39,243 nt of DNA from Candidatus Atribacteria bacterium (GTDB taxonomy: Bacteria > Atribacterota > Atribacteria > Atribacterales > JASGLU01). The notes under the pieces are model-generated. The model saw nothing but the letters and a program-made list of their open reading frames with translations, searched no databases and was not told the origin of the DNA. The number at the start of each line of letters is the position of its first letter. The stretch's first letter is position 1. Positions 10,098-19,711 of the stretch are shown piece after piece. The translations under genes and the position numbers were made by a program. The stretch is taken from NCBI GenBank assembly GCA_030156825.1, contig JASGLU010000010.1, forward strand, positions 1-39,243, read 5' to 3'.

Positions 10098-11204
10098 ATG
10101 GCTGGTGTAAATTTAAAAAGTGTGGTTAAACGATTTGGGAATGTAGTAGCCGTAAACAAGATAGATTTGGACATTCCCGACCAGGGATTTACTGTTTTAG
10201 TAGGTCCTTCTGGATGCGGAAAAACCACTACCCTTCGGATGATAGCAGGCTTAGAAGAGCTGGACGAGGGGGAAATTTATATTGGTGATAAGCTGGTGAA
10301 CGATGTCCCTCCCAAAGACCGGGATATTGCTATGGTTTTTCAAAATTATGCTCTCTACCCTCATATGGATGTGTACAACAACATGGCTTTTGGACTGAAG
10401 TTGAGGAAATTTCCTAAATCGGAAATTGACCAACGGGTTAAAGAAGCAGCCACTATTTTGGGAATTCAAGAACTGCTTAATCGAAAACCTAAACAGCTTT
10501 CCGGTGGTCAGCGGCAGCGGGTGGCCGTAGGCAGGGCCATTGTGCGTCACCCCAAGGTATTTTTATTTGATGAGCCCCTTTCCAATTTAGATGCCAAGCT
10601 GCGCGTACAGATGAGGGCTGAGCTATCCAAGCTACACGACCGCTTGAAAACCACTATGATTTACGTAACCCACGACCAGATAGAGGCTATGACCATGGGA
10701 GACCAAATTGTAGTTCTCAAAGACGGACTTATTCAGCAAGTTGGTTCTCCGCTCGACCTCTATAATAAGCCAGCTAACAAGTTTGTGGCTGGCTTTATTG
10801 GTACGCCTTCTACCAACTTTGTTGAGGTAGTGGTGAAAAAAGAAGGGGATAACCTCTTTTTGGATGGACAAACCTTCCGGATTCGCATTCCGGATGAGCA
10901 TCGTTCCCTGCTGGAACCTTACGTAGATCGGGAAGTAACCTGGGGAGTTAGACCACAAGATATTTATGATGCTGCTGTTTCCCATGATATGGTCCGGGAA
11001 GGTGAAAACGTGATCGATACTCAGGTAGATGTGATAGAGCCTTTAGGCTCAGAGCAGATTATTTACCTTACCGCTGGACCTCATACCCTGGTAGCTACCT
11101 TGGATATGCAGACTGTAACCGAGGTAGGTGCCCCGCTCAAAATAGTAGTAGATATTCCAAAAACGCATGTTTTTGATGCGGAAACAGAAAAGGCTATTTT
11201 CTGA
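10098..11204 (+). CDS. Orphan sugar-type ABC transporter ATPase (MsmK/UgpC/MalK-like)
   Basis: Nucleotide-binding subunit of CUT1-type carbohydrate importers; cytosolic face of the membrane. 368 aa. Walker A GPSGCGKTTT near 37-46, Q-loop FQNYALYPHM, signature LSGGQRQRVAVGRAI, Walker B VFLFDEPLSNLD, and the H-loop THDQIEAM. The C-terminal third is a TOBE/MalK-like regulatory domain. ATG 10098 has AGGAGG at 10084-10089. It is monocistronic, with an AT-rich upstream region and a strong terminator at 11214-11244, and has no permease or binding protein beside it. By analogy with MsmK it may serve several sugar transporters encoded elsewhere; the substrate cannot be told. Confidence 0.92.
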   Translation: MAGVNLKSVVKRFGNVVAVNKIDLDIPDQGFTVLVGPSGCGKTTTLRMIAGLEELDEGEIYIGDKLVNDVPPKDRDIAMVFQNYALYPHMDVYNNMAFGLKLRKFPKSEIDQRVKEAATILGIQELLNRKPKQLSGGQRQRVAVGRAIVRHPKVFLFDEPLSNLDAKLRVQMRAELSKLHDRLKTTMIYVTHDQIEAMTMGDQIVVLKDGLIQQVGSPLDLYNKPANKFVAGFIGTPSTNFVEVVVKKEGDNLFLDGQTFRIRIPDEHRSLLEPYVDREVTWGVRPQDIYDAAVSHDMVREGENVIDTQVDVIEPLGSEQIIYLTAGPHTLVATLDMQTVTEVGAPLKIVVDIPKTHVFDAETEKAIF

Positions 11205-11213
11205 GTTGTTTTC

Positions 11214-11244
11214 AAAAGGCGCCTGTGTGGGCGCCTTTTTTTTT
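11214..11244 (+). terminator. Rho-independent terminator of the orphan ATPase gene
   Basis: GGCGCC (11218-11223) pairs with GGCGCC (11230-11235) around a TGTGTG loop, extended by A/T pairs and followed by nine T residues. It begins 10 bases after the stop codon. Confidence 0.95.
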
Positions 11245-11253
11245 GGAGCAATG

Positions 11254-11640
11254 GCAATAAGGGGGAAAAGAACTCCCCCTTATCAACCCCCTGAAAGACA
11301 AAACATGAAAAGATAAATACTAACCGAGGAAGAAAACGTCCCTCGGTATAAGGGGGAAAAGAACTCCCCCTTATCAACCCCCTGAAAAACAAAGACAAAA
11401 GAAAAAAACAAATACAACCGAGGAAGAAAACGTCCCTCGGTATAAGGGGGAAAAGAACTCCCCCTTATCAACCCACCCGGGAAAAACTAAAAAGACATAA
11501 AAGAAAAAGATAAAATCAAAATAAATACAAAGACAGAAACTACTGAGAGAGAAAAAACGTCTCTCTCAGTGGGGCAAGCCTCCTAATAACCCCCGAAAAG
11601 TAGACTTACTGAGGATAAAATAAATCCTCAGTGCCCACAG
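11254..11640. repeat. Tandem array of composite hairpin repeats, locus 2
   Basis: B stems at 11257-11283, 11348-11374 and 11442-11468 are identical (ATAAGGGGG / CCCCCTTAT), spaced 91 and 94 bases. Each is followed by an AACCC box and an A-rich linker. A stems lie between them: ACCGAGG/CCTCGGT at 11323-11347 and again at 11417-11441, then an 11 bp stem (11542-11552 with 11560-11570) and a 9 bp stem (11608-11616 with 11624-11632), each different in sequence but self-complementary. This fills most of the 605-base gap between the orphan ATPase and gap; the remainder (11641-11809) holds the gap promoter. Confidence 0.88.
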
Positions 11641-11737
11641 CGCTAAAAAACCTAAATACAATAATTCTGGTTTAGCTGGTAGTTTATTTTGGCCAGTTTC
11701 TTTTTTGACCGGTCTTTTAAGTTTTGGTTTAATAGGA

Positions 11738-11743
11738 TATAAT
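11738..11743 (+). promoter_or_regulatory. Probable -10 box of the gap promoter
   Basis: A perfect TATAAT lies 66 bases before the gap start. The -35 region is weak (TTTTAA at 17-base spacing). It is the only good promoter candidate between the repeat array and gap. Confidence 0.55.
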
Positions 11744-11782
11744 AGCGGTTAGTTGAAGATTATTGCCAGCAAGGATGACTAA

Positions 11783-12799
<1,017 letters not shown>

Positions 12800-12806
12800 G
12801 AAAGAA

Positions 12807-13583
12807 ATGGTGAGTCAGATGCGAGTTCCTATTGCTGCTGGAAATTGGAAAATGAACAAAACGGTGAAGGAGGCTTCGGCTTTTGCCGAAGCCTTCCCGG
12901 GAGATGCTTCTTTTGGTGAAGTAGAAGTGATTATTTGTCCTCCTTTTACCGCTCTGGTTGCTCTTGCGAACGCATGGCAACAGACACCGGTTAAATTAGG
13001 CGCCCAGAATATGCACTGGGAACTAAAGGGTGCCTTCACCGGAGAAATATCTCCTCTCATGCTTTCAGAGCTGGGGTGTGAGTATGTAATTCTGGGACAT
13101 TCGGAAAGGCGACATATCTTTGGTGAAAAGTCAGAAGCCATAGGGAAGAAAGTTCATACCGCCTTTTGCCAGAATTTGAAACCGATTCTTTGTGTAGGGG
13201 AAACTATTGAAGAAAGAGAAAGTGGTAAAACCAAAGAGACAATAAAAGAGCAGCTGCTGTTGGGAGTGGAACTGTTAGAATCCGAGCAGGCCAAAAATTT
13301 AGTGATTGCTTACGAGCCAGTTTGGGCTATTGGAACTGGAAAAGCGGCTACTCCCGAAGACGCTTTAGAGGTAATCACTTTTATCCGGGAAGAGTTAAAG
13401 AATAAATTTGGAGAAGAAGCAAGTGAACTGATAAGGATACTGTATGGAGGAAGCGTGAGTCCGGATAACGTATATGATTTCGTCAACCACCCGCAGATTG
13501 ATGGGACTTTAGTAGGAGGAGCCAGTTTAGATCCTACTAAATTTGGAAAGATTGTGGTGCAAACTGAAAAGGCAAAAACCTGA
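12807..13583 (+). CDS. tpiA: Triosephosphate isomerase
   Basis: Interconverts dihydroxyacetone phosphate and glyceraldehyde-3-phosphate; cytosolic. 258 aa, a TIM barrel of usual size. Catalytic residues are visible: Lys in GNWKMN, His in LGHSERR and Glu in AYEPVWAIGTG; the phosphate-binding ILYGGSV and GTLVGGASL close the barrel. ATG 12807 follows AGGAAAG and is chosen; ATG 12819 (MRVPIAAGNW) is a plausible alternative. An in-frame ATG at 12786 lies inside gap and is unlikely. Confidence 0.96.
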   Translation: MVSQMRVPIAAGNWKMNKTVKEASAFAEAFPGDASFGEVEVIICPPFTALVALANAWQQTPVKLGAQNMHWELKGAFTGEISPLMLSELGCEYVILGHSERRHIFGEKSEAIGKKVHTAFCQNLKPILCVGETIEERESGKTKETIKEQLLLGVELLESEQAKNLVIAYEPVWAIGTGKAATPEDALEVITFIREELKNKFGEEASELIRILYGGSVSPDNVYDFVNHPQIDGTLVGGASLDPTKFGKIVVQTEKAKT

Positions 13584-13597
13584 AAAGGGGTTAGAAA

Positions 13598-13822
13598 ATG
13601 CAACCGTGGATGATTGTTCAGATAATAGTTTCGGTGGTTCTTATTTTGGTAGTTATCCTCCAACCCCGGAAAGCCGGGGTGGGGGGAGGTATATTTGGTG
13701 GTAGAACTCGAGCCGACCGGAGCAGCAAGTTTAGGAATTTATCTTTCTTAAATAAGCTGACTATAGCTTTGGCTACTGCCTTTATGGTAATCTCATTGTT
13801 TTTCTCTTTTATTTTAATTTAG
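13598..13822 (+). CDS. secG: Preprotein translocase subunit SecG
   Basis: Small inner-membrane subunit of the SecYEG channel that stimulates protein export. 74 aa with two hydrophobic segments (about residues 4-22 and 53-73). Between them lies the typical cytosolic loop QPRKAGVGGGIFGG, close to the family pattern of a Gln followed by glycine-rich sequence. AAGGGG lies about 8 bases before ATG 13598. It follows tpiA by 14 bases; secG next to tpiA or pgk is a common arrangement. Confidence 0.93.
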   Translation: MQPWMIVQIIVSVVLILVVILQPRKAGVGGGIFGGRTRADRSSKFRNLSFLNKLTIALATAFMVISLFFSFILI

Positions 13823-13846
13823 TCTGGATGGAAAAGGGGATTGTTG

Positions 13847-14887
13847 ATGGGGGAAAAGAGCTGGATTTCAACTTTGGAGGAAGTAGAAAAGGTTAAAATT
13901 TCGCCCGACCGCCGCTTTTTCTCTGCTACCCCGGAAGAGATAAAACAGGGTTATACCACCGACGTTTACTTTGTGACTGCGCAGGAGATTCTTCGTTACC
14001 TTCATCTTGACTCCACTTCGGTAGTAGCTGAGGTTTTCCCAAGAAAAGCGGGAATCATGTGTGGGGTACAAGAAGTGATTGAACTTCTGCGGGAAAGCGA
14101 GGTAGAAGTCTGGAGTTTGGAAGAGGGAGAGTGGTTTGAGACAAAAGAGGTAGTGTTGCGAATTAAAGGTCCTTACTCGGAGTTTGGCGTATTTGAGACT
14201 CCGCTGCTGGGAATTTTAGCCCATAGTGCTGGCTGGGCTACTGCTGCCTGGGAATGTAAACAAGCGGCAGAGGGAAAGACGGTGCTATGTTTTGGAGCCC
14301 GCCACGTTCATCCAGCGGTGGCACCAGTAATGGAGCGGTCAGCTTTGATAGGGGGGGCGGACGGATCAGCCTGTATTTTGGGGGCTAAATTAGGGGGGAA
14401 AGAGCCGGGTGGAACTATTCCCCATGCCGCTATCCTTATTGTGGGAGATACGGTGGTTGCGGCCCGAGCTTTTGAGGAGATAGTGCCATCTGAGGTGGCA
14501 CGGGTTATTCTGGTGGATACTTTTAAGGATGAAGCGGAAGAGTCTTTGCGGGTGGCGCAGGTTCTCCAAAACCGACTGGACGGGGTCCGACTTGATACCC
14601 CCGAAGAAAGAGGAGGAGTGACTCTGCCTTTGGTCAGGGAGGTTCGTGCCCGACTTGATCAGGCTGGTTTTGCCGGGGTGAAAATTGTGGTGTCAGGAGG
14701 CTTAAACCCGGGGAAAATTGCTTCTTTGCAAAAAGAGGTGGATGTCTTCGGAGTAGGAAGTTACATAAGTGGAGCTAAACCCATTGATATGACAATGGAC
14801 CTCAAGGAAGTGGCCGACCAGAAAATAGCTAAAAGAGGGAGAATTCCGGGGGTTGTTCCCAATCCTCGGTTGATAAAAATCAAATAG
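13847..14887 (+). CDS. pncB: Nicotinate phosphoribosyltransferase, short form
   Basis: NAD salvage: nicotinate + PRPP (with ATP) to nicotinate mononucleotide. 346 aa, shorter than the roughly 400 aa enterobacterial enzyme and similar to the compact archaeal/Thermotoga type. Visible features are the substrate region GARHVHPAVAPVMERSALIG followed by GGADGS, an ILVDTFKDEAEESL strand, LDGVRLDTPEERG, and the phosphate-binding VSGGLNPGKI and FGVGSYISGA at the end of the barrel. ATG 13847 with AAGGGGA about 7 bases upstream is preferred over TTG 13841. A quinolinate phosphoribosyltransferase is less likely from these motifs. It sits between secG and a peptide importer without terminators. Confidence 0.85.
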   Translation: MGEKSWISTLEEVEKVKISPDRRFFSATPEEIKQGYTTDVYFVTAQEILRYLHLDSTSVVAEVFPRKAGIMCGVQEVIELLRESEVEVWSLEEGEWFETKEVVLRIKGPYSEFGVFETPLLGILAHSAGWATAAWECKQAAEGKTVLCFGARHVHPAVAPVMERSALIGGADGSACILGAKLGGKEPGGTIPHAAILIVGDTVVAARAFEEIVPSEVARVILVDTFKDEAEESLRVAQVLQNRLDGVRLDTPEERGGVTLPLVREVRARLDQAGFAGVKIVVSGGLNPGKIASLQKEVDVFGVGSYISGAKPIDMTMDLKEVADQKIAKRGRIPGVVPNPRLIKIK

Positions 14888-14899
14888 GAGGTGGGAAGT

Positions 14900-16738
14900 T
14901 TGAAAAAAATCTGGTTTTGTTTGCTTTTGGGAGTGTTTTTGGTAGTGAGTTCCTGTGCTTTCGCCCAAGTTAAGAGTCCCGATACCTATATTTACTTGGG
15001 TATTGGGGAACCGGATACTTTAGATCCTCACTATGCATATGATACGGCAAGTGGCGAGACAATAGGAATGGTCTATGATAACCTGATTGCCTATAAAGGA
15101 GAAAGTGTAACGGAGTTTATTCCCAGATTGTCTCTCGAGGTTCCCTCACTGGAGAATGGTTTAATTAAAGATGATGGTAAAACTTACATTTTTCCCCTTC
15201 GAGAAGGGGTAAAATTCCACAATGGTAGTGACCTCACCCCAGAAGATGTGGAATATACTTTTGAGCGGGGGATTCTCATGGACCCTTATGCCGGCCCCAT
15301 GTGGATGATAATCGAGGCCTTGTTCGATTATCAAACCATAGAAGATATGGTAGAAGATAAGCTGCAGGTGGCCTGGAGTGACATGGTGGACGAAGATGGT
15401 AACTTGAAAAGTGAAGAATATGCTTCTCAACTCATCGATTTTTACCACCAGTATATCGACCCGGCTATTGAAGTGGAAGGACAAAATGTGGTGTTTCATC
15501 TGGTGCGACCTTTTGCTCCTTTCTTGAGCATTCTGGCCCAAAACTCAAGCTGGAGTGCTATTATGGACAAAGAGACCTGTGTCTCTTTAGGCCTCTGGAA
15601 TGGAGAGCCTGATGGTTGGTGGAAATATCATACCCTGAAAAAAGAAGAAAGCCCCATTTATGAGAAAGCTATAGGGACCGGGCCTTTTGAGCTGGTGGAG
15701 TGGGATAGGGCACAACAAAGATTAACTTTTAATAGAAATGACAACTACTGGGGAGAAAAGCCCAAAATCGCTAAAGCGGTAATCTGGGGGATTGATGAGT
15801 GGAGCACTCGCCGGGCAATGTTAGAAGCTGGAGACGCTGACCAGATATATACTCCCCTTCAGTATTTAGAGCAGGTAAAAGGATTACCGGGAGTAAAAAT
15901 TGAAGAAGGAGCACGGATTACCATTACCGCTTTACATTTTAACTGGACAGTGGAAAAAGGAAGTCAATACTTAGGTAGCGGTCAGTTAGATGGAGAGGGA
16001 ACCCCTCCTGATTTCTTTAGCGATGTTCATGTCCGCCGTGCCTTCTCTTATGCTTTTGATTATGACACCTTTATAGAACAAGTTTTACAGGGTTATGGAT
16101 TCCGGGTTCCTTCGGTGATTCCCAAGGGGCTTTTAGGTTTTAATGAAGCCCTTCCCATGTATGAATTTGACTTAGAAAAAGCAAAAGAGGAACTTCAGAA
16201 AGCTTGGGGTGGAGAAGTGTGGGAAAAAGGGTTTAAACTTACTCTCCTTTATAATACCGGAAACGAAGCGCGACAAACTGCCTGCGAAATGCTGAAAGAA
16301 TATATTGAATCGCTCAGCCCTAAGTTTAAAATCGAAGTCCAAGGAGTTCAGTGGCCTACATACCTGGATGCTTACCGGAGCGGTCAACTTCCAGCTTTTA
16401 TCATTGGCTGGTTAGCTGATTATCCTGACCCCCATAACTTTATTTTCACCTACTTTCACAGCAATGGGGTTTACGGTACTACCCAGGGGCAGGCTTTTCT
16501 GGATTTTGCTCGAGAAAATCTGGATTCATTAGTGGAAAAAGCCATAGCTGAGACAGATGATGAGGCACGGCAAAAAATTTATGAAGAAATTCAAACCATT
16601 GCTTATGAAAACGCTCTGGGCATGACTCTCTATCAACCGATAGAAGTTTATCCTATGAGAGATTGGGTAAAAGGGTGGATGTTCAATCCTATGAGACCAG
16701 GAGAAGTTAACTGGGAAGGAGTGTACAAAGAAGAATAA
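14900..16738 (+). CDS. Peptide/oligosaccharide ABC transporter substrate-binding protein (SBP_bac_5)
   Basis: Extracytoplasmic receptor of a Dpp/Opp-type importer. 612 aa. The N-terminus has a signal peptide (KKIWFCLLLGVFLVVSSCAF); VSSC fits a lipobox with Cys17, though a type I cleavage after CAFA is also possible. The mature start GIGEPDTLDPHYAYD is the family's hallmark, and later motifs include LREGVKFHNGSDLTPEDVEY, GTGPFELVEWDR and VRRAFSYAFDYDTFI. The start is TTG 14900 with a perfect AGGAGGTG at 14886-14893; an in-frame GTG at 14891 overlaps that site and is rejected. The family also binds oligosaccharides, so the ligand is open. Confidence 0.93.
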   Translation: MKKIWFCLLLGVFLVVSSCAFAQVKSPDTYIYLGIGEPDTLDPHYAYDTASGETIGMVYDNLIAYKGESVTEFIPRLSLEVPSLENGLIKDDGKTYIFPLREGVKFHNGSDLTPEDVEYTFERGILMDPYAGPMWMIIEALFDYQTIEDMVEDKLQVAWSDMVDEDGNLKSEEYASQLIDFYHQYIDPAIEVEGQNVVFHLVRPFAPFLSILAQNSSWSAIMDKETCVSLGLWNGEPDGWWKYHTLKKEESPIYEKAIGTGPFELVEWDRAQQRLTFNRNDNYWGEKPKIAKAVIWGIDEWSTRRAMLEAGDADQIYTPLQYLEQVKGLPGVKIEEGARITITALHFNWTVEKGSQYLGSGQLDGEGTPPDFFSDVHVRRAFSYAFDYDTFIEQVLQGYGFRVPSVIPKGLLGFNEALPMYEFDLEKAKEELQKAWGGEVWEKGFKLTLLYNTGNEARQTACEMLKEYIESLSPKFKIEVQGVQWPTYLDAYRSGQLPAFIIGWLADYPDPHNFIFTYFHSNGVYGTTQGQAFLDFARENLDSLVEKAIAETDDEARQKIYEEIQTIAYENALGMTLYQPIEVYPMRDWVKGWMFNPMRPGEVNWEGVYKEE

Positions 16739-16770
16739 AAAAGAGGGGAGATTTCTCTCCCCTCTTTTTT
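16737..16770 (+). terminator. Stem-loop/terminator between binding-protein and permease genes
   Basis: AAGAGGGGAGA (16741-16751) pairs perfectly with TCTCCCCTCTT (16756-16766) around TTTC. Flanking A4/T4 extends the stem to 15 bp and leaves a T run. Placed inside the operon, it probably lowers permease expression relative to the binding protein and stabilises the upstream mRNA. Confidence 0.85.
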
Positions 16771-16783
16771 GAGGTAAAAGCAG

Positions 16784-17815
16784 ATGATTTTTTATATCAT
16801 TCGTCGGTTTTTATTTCTTCCTTTGACTTTGTTGGGTATTTCTCTTTTGGTTTTTCTTATGATTGGGCTATTGAGCCCTTATCAAAGATTGGCCACCTTT
16901 ATTGATAGTCCGGAAAGATTAAAGGGAGCAGATATTGATAAGTTGGTGGAGTTTTACGGCCTGAATGACCCGCTCATTGTCCAGTATGGTAGATGGCTAA
17001 AAAATATCTTTCAGGGTAATTTGGGCTGGTCCTATGTGGGGAAAGAGCCGGTTTACGATGCACTTATGCGGCGTTTCCCTTACACTCTGGAGCTGGCTTT
17101 ATTTTCCATCTTTCCCATCCTTTTTTTGGGGATAAACTTAGGAGTGATATCCTCAGTAAATCATAATCGTCCCTTAGACCATGGTTTGCGCATATTTGCA
17201 GTGGTGGGGTGGTCTTTTCCTGATTTTGTTTTTGGGCTGTTTATTCTGATGATTTTCTATAGTGTTTTGGGTTGGTTTCCCCCTGGAAATTTGAGCTTAT
17301 GGGCAGAAGAAGTGGTTAAATCTTCTGCCTTCCATAGTTTTACCGGTATGACCACCATAGATGCCCTTTTTAACGGAAGATTGGATATTTTTTGGGATGC
17401 TTTTTTGCACCTTTTGGGGCCGGTTTTGACCTTGACTTACGTCCAGTTTGCCTTTATTTTGCGCATTACTCGCTCTTCCATGTTGGAAGTGTTACAAAAA
17501 GATTATGTGCGCACTGCTCGAGCTAAAGGACTGGATGAGCGAGTGGTGATTAACAAACATGCTCGACGGAACGCTCTCATTCCTGTAGCTACGGTGAGCG
17601 GACAAACTATCATCGGACTTTTGGCCGGAGCAGTGATTGTAGAAACTATTTTTAATCGTACCGGAATTGGGAGTTTTATGTCTTTAGCTGCCCAACAGCT
17701 GGATTATGCCTCTATTATGGGAGGAACTCTATTCTTCGGACTTATCCTGGTTTTGGGAAACCTGATAGTAGATATTTCTTATGCTTTTATCGACCCTCGG
17801 GTAAGATTGGAGTAG
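16784..17815 (+). CDS. dppB: Peptide ABC transporter permease (DppB type)
   Basis: Inner-membrane permease of the importer. 343 aa with about six hydrophobic segments; N-terminal FYIIRRFLFLPLTLLGISLL. The EAA-loop that docks with the ATPases is seen as RTARAKGLDERVVINKHARR followed by NALIPV. ATG 16784 has GAGGT about 9 bases upstream, just after the stem-loop. A long periplasmic loop follows the first segment, as usual for DppB. Confidence 0.94.
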   Translation: MIFYIIRRFLFLPLTLLGISLLVFLMIGLLSPYQRLATFIDSPERLKGADIDKLVEFYGLNDPLIVQYGRWLKNIFQGNLGWSYVGKEPVYDALMRRFPYTLELALFSIFPILFLGINLGVISSVNHNRPLDHGLRIFAVVGWSFPDFVFGLFILMIFYSVLGWFPPGNLSLWAEEVVKSSAFHSFTGMTTIDALFNGRLDIFWDAFLHLLGPVLTLTYVQFAFILRITRSSMLEVLQKDYVRTARAKGLDERVVINKHARRNALIPVATVSGQTIIGLLAGAVIVETIFNRTGIGSFMSLAAQQLDYASIMGGTLFFGLILVLGNLIVDISYAFIDPRVRLE

Positions 17816-17818
17816 TTG

Positions 17819-18700
17819 ATGAATAGAGAAACTCGGCGGATATTAAGACGGCTATTATCCAATACTTCTGCTATTTTGGGTTTTGTGCTGCTTATTTTCT
17901 TTGTGGTGGTGGCTATATTTGCTCCCCTTTTTGCTCCACCTCCTCCTAATAAAGATCCTTACATTATGCCTATCGTTACCTGGAGCTCTAACCCTCTTCC
18001 CCCTTCTCCTGAGCATCCTTTCGGGGTAGCTGGGAAAAGGGATATCTTTTATGGAGTGGTATGGGGAACCCGTACTGCTTTTCGGGTGGGGATTATCGTA
18101 ACTTTAATCTCTACTGCTTTAGGACTTTTAGTCGGGGCGGTGGCTGGCTATTTTGGAAAACTATGGGATGAAGTTTTGATGAGGATTACCGATATATTTA
18201 TGGCCATCCCTTTTTTGGTGGCAGCCATGGTTTTGACCACTATCTTGGGGGCTGGTCTGGATAAAGTGATGATAGCTATGACTGCCTTTAGCTGGATGTA
18301 CCCTGCTCGTCTCATTCGGGGGAATATTCTGCAAATTAAAGAAGAACAATTTGTTTTAGCAGCCAAAGCCTTAGGGGTGAGCGACTTTTCTATCATTCTT
18401 CGCCATGTTTTGCCCAACACTATTTTCCCAGTGCTGATTCAGGCTTCCATGCGTATGGGGTCTTTGGTAATTACCGCTGCGGCTTTGAGTTTTTTGGGAG
18501 TGGGAGCTCCTCAGGGTTATGCTGATTGGGGAGCACTCTTGAATTATGCTCGCAACTGGATGTTAGGGGGACAGGGAGAAGCGCTTAAATATTGGTATAT
18601 GACGGTATTTCCTGGTGCGGCCATGGTGCTTTTTGTGTTAGCTTGGAATTTAGTGGGAGACACCCTGCGAGATGCTTTTGACCCTCGCTTGAGGTTATAA
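17819..18700 (+). CDS. dppC: Peptide ABC transporter permease (DppC type)
   Basis: Second permease of the importer. 293 aa, with the OppC_N segment near residues 17-36, then an extracytoplasmic loop (GVAGKRDIFYGVVWGTRTAF) and five further hydrophobic segments. The EAA-loop reads AKALGVSDFSIILRHVLPN. The start is ATG 17819 directly after the dppB stop codon (17813-17815), with GGAG about 6 bases upstream; TTG 17816 is also in frame. It ends DAFDPRLRL, typical of the family. Confidence 0.94.
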   Translation: MNRETRRILRRLLSNTSAILGFVLLIFFVVVAIFAPLFAPPPPNKDPYIMPIVTWSSNPLPPSPEHPFGVAGKRDIFYGVVWGTRTAFRVGIIVTLISTALGLLVGAVAGYFGKLWDEVLMRITDIFMAIPFLVAAMVLTTILGAGLDKVMIAMTAFSWMYPARLIRGNILQIKEEQFVLAAKALGVSDFSIILRHVLPNTIFPVLIQASMRMGSLVITAAALSFLGVGAPQGYADWGALLNYARNWMLGGQGEALKYWYMTVFPGAAMVLFVLAWNLVGDTLRDAFDPRLRL

Positions 18701-18703
18701 ATA

Positions 18704-19711
18704 ATGAAAGAGAACACTCCCCTCCTTCAAGTTCAAGATTTAAAAGTATATTTTTACACTGAAGAAAAGGAAGAGCTGAGAGCAGTAGATGGAGTGAGTT
18801 TTTATCTTAAAGAAGGGGAAACTATAGCTTTAGTCGGGGAGTCAGGATGTGGTAAAAGTGTTACTTCTTTGGCTATTCTGCGTTTGATTGATTCTGATGG
18901 AAAAATCCAGGGAGGGAAGATAATTTTAAGGGGTAGAGATTTGCTTTCTCTTTCGGAAAAAGAGATGCGAGAAATTAGAGGAAGAGACATTTCTATGATT
19001 TTTCAAGAGCCGTCTTCTGCTTTGAATCCAGTTTATACCGTAGGAGACCAAATAATGGAAGCGATAATTTTGCATCAGAAACTTCCTCGTCCCCAAGCTC
19101 GAAAAGCGGCAGAAGAAGCGCTCAGGTTGGTGGGTATTCCTGAAGCCCGGAAAAGATTAGATGAATACCCACATGAGCTCTCGGGAGGAATGAAGCAGAG
19201 AGCAATGATTGCTATGGCTTTATCCTGTCATCCTAAAGTTTTAATTGCGGATGAACCCACCACTTCTTTGGATGTTACTATTCAGGCTCAGATTTTGGAG
19301 TTAATTGCCGAGTTACAGCACCGGCTTAATATGGGAGTGATTCTGATTACCCATGATTTAGGAGTGGTGGCTGGCATGGCAGAGAGAGTGGTGATCATGT
19401 ATGCGGGCAAAGTGGTAGAAGAGGGAAGTCGCTGGGATATATTCCACCATTCTTTTCATCCTTACACCTGGGGGCTTCTACACTCTATCCCTCGTTTAGA
19501 CATCAAACAGGAAAAGTTAGCTATCATTCCTGGAGCGGTCCCTGACCCGCTTAACTTTCCTTCCGGCTGCAGATTTCGCAACAGGTGTCCTTTAGCAGAT
19601 GAGCTGTGCCTTACTGAGCCTCAATGGCGTGAAATAGAAAGCCAACATTATGTATACTGTCATCATTACTCGCAAGTTGAGGTGTTAAAAACCCGGGGTT
19701 TTGAGCGATGA
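18704..19711 (+). CDS. dppD: Peptide ABC transporter ATPase (DppD type)
   Basis: One of two ATPases energising the importer. 335 aa. Walker A GESGCGKS near residue 46, Q-loop FQEPSSALNPVYTVGDQIME, signature LSGGMKQRAMIAMAL, Walker B VLIADEPTTSLDVTIQ, H-loop THDLGVVAG. The C-terminal oligopeptide domain has the cysteine pattern CRFRNRCP...C...YCHHY; homologous cysteines hold a 4Fe-4S cluster in some characterised DppD proteins. It starts 3 bases after dppC and overlaps the next gene by ATGA. Confidence 0.95.
   Translation: MKENTPLLQVQDLKVYFYTEEKEELRAVDGVSFYLKEGETIALVGESGCGKSVTSLAILRLIDSDGKIQGGKIILRGRDLLSLSEKEMREIRGRDISMIFQEPSSALNPVYTVGDQIMEAIILHQKLPRPQARKAAEEALRLVGIPEARKRLDEYPHELSGGMKQRAMIAMALSCHPKVLIADEPTTSLDVTIQAQILELIAELQHRLNMGVILITHDLGVVAGMAERVVIMYAGKVVEEGSRWDIFHHSFHPYTWGLLHSIPRLDIKQEKLAIIPGAVPDPLNFPSGCRFRNRCPLADELCLTEPQWREIESQHYVYCHHYSQVEVLKTRGFER

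Noticed and set aside
11081-11471. Minus-strand ORFs over the repeat array
   Set aside because: Their proteins are translations of the tandem hairpin repeats, with internally repeated peptide segments, and are not genes.
11254-11640. CRISPR array
   Set aside because: The repeats have a period near 90 and contain internal palindromes, but segments between them are low-complexity A-rich linkers of one type, not unique spacers, and no cas genes are present.
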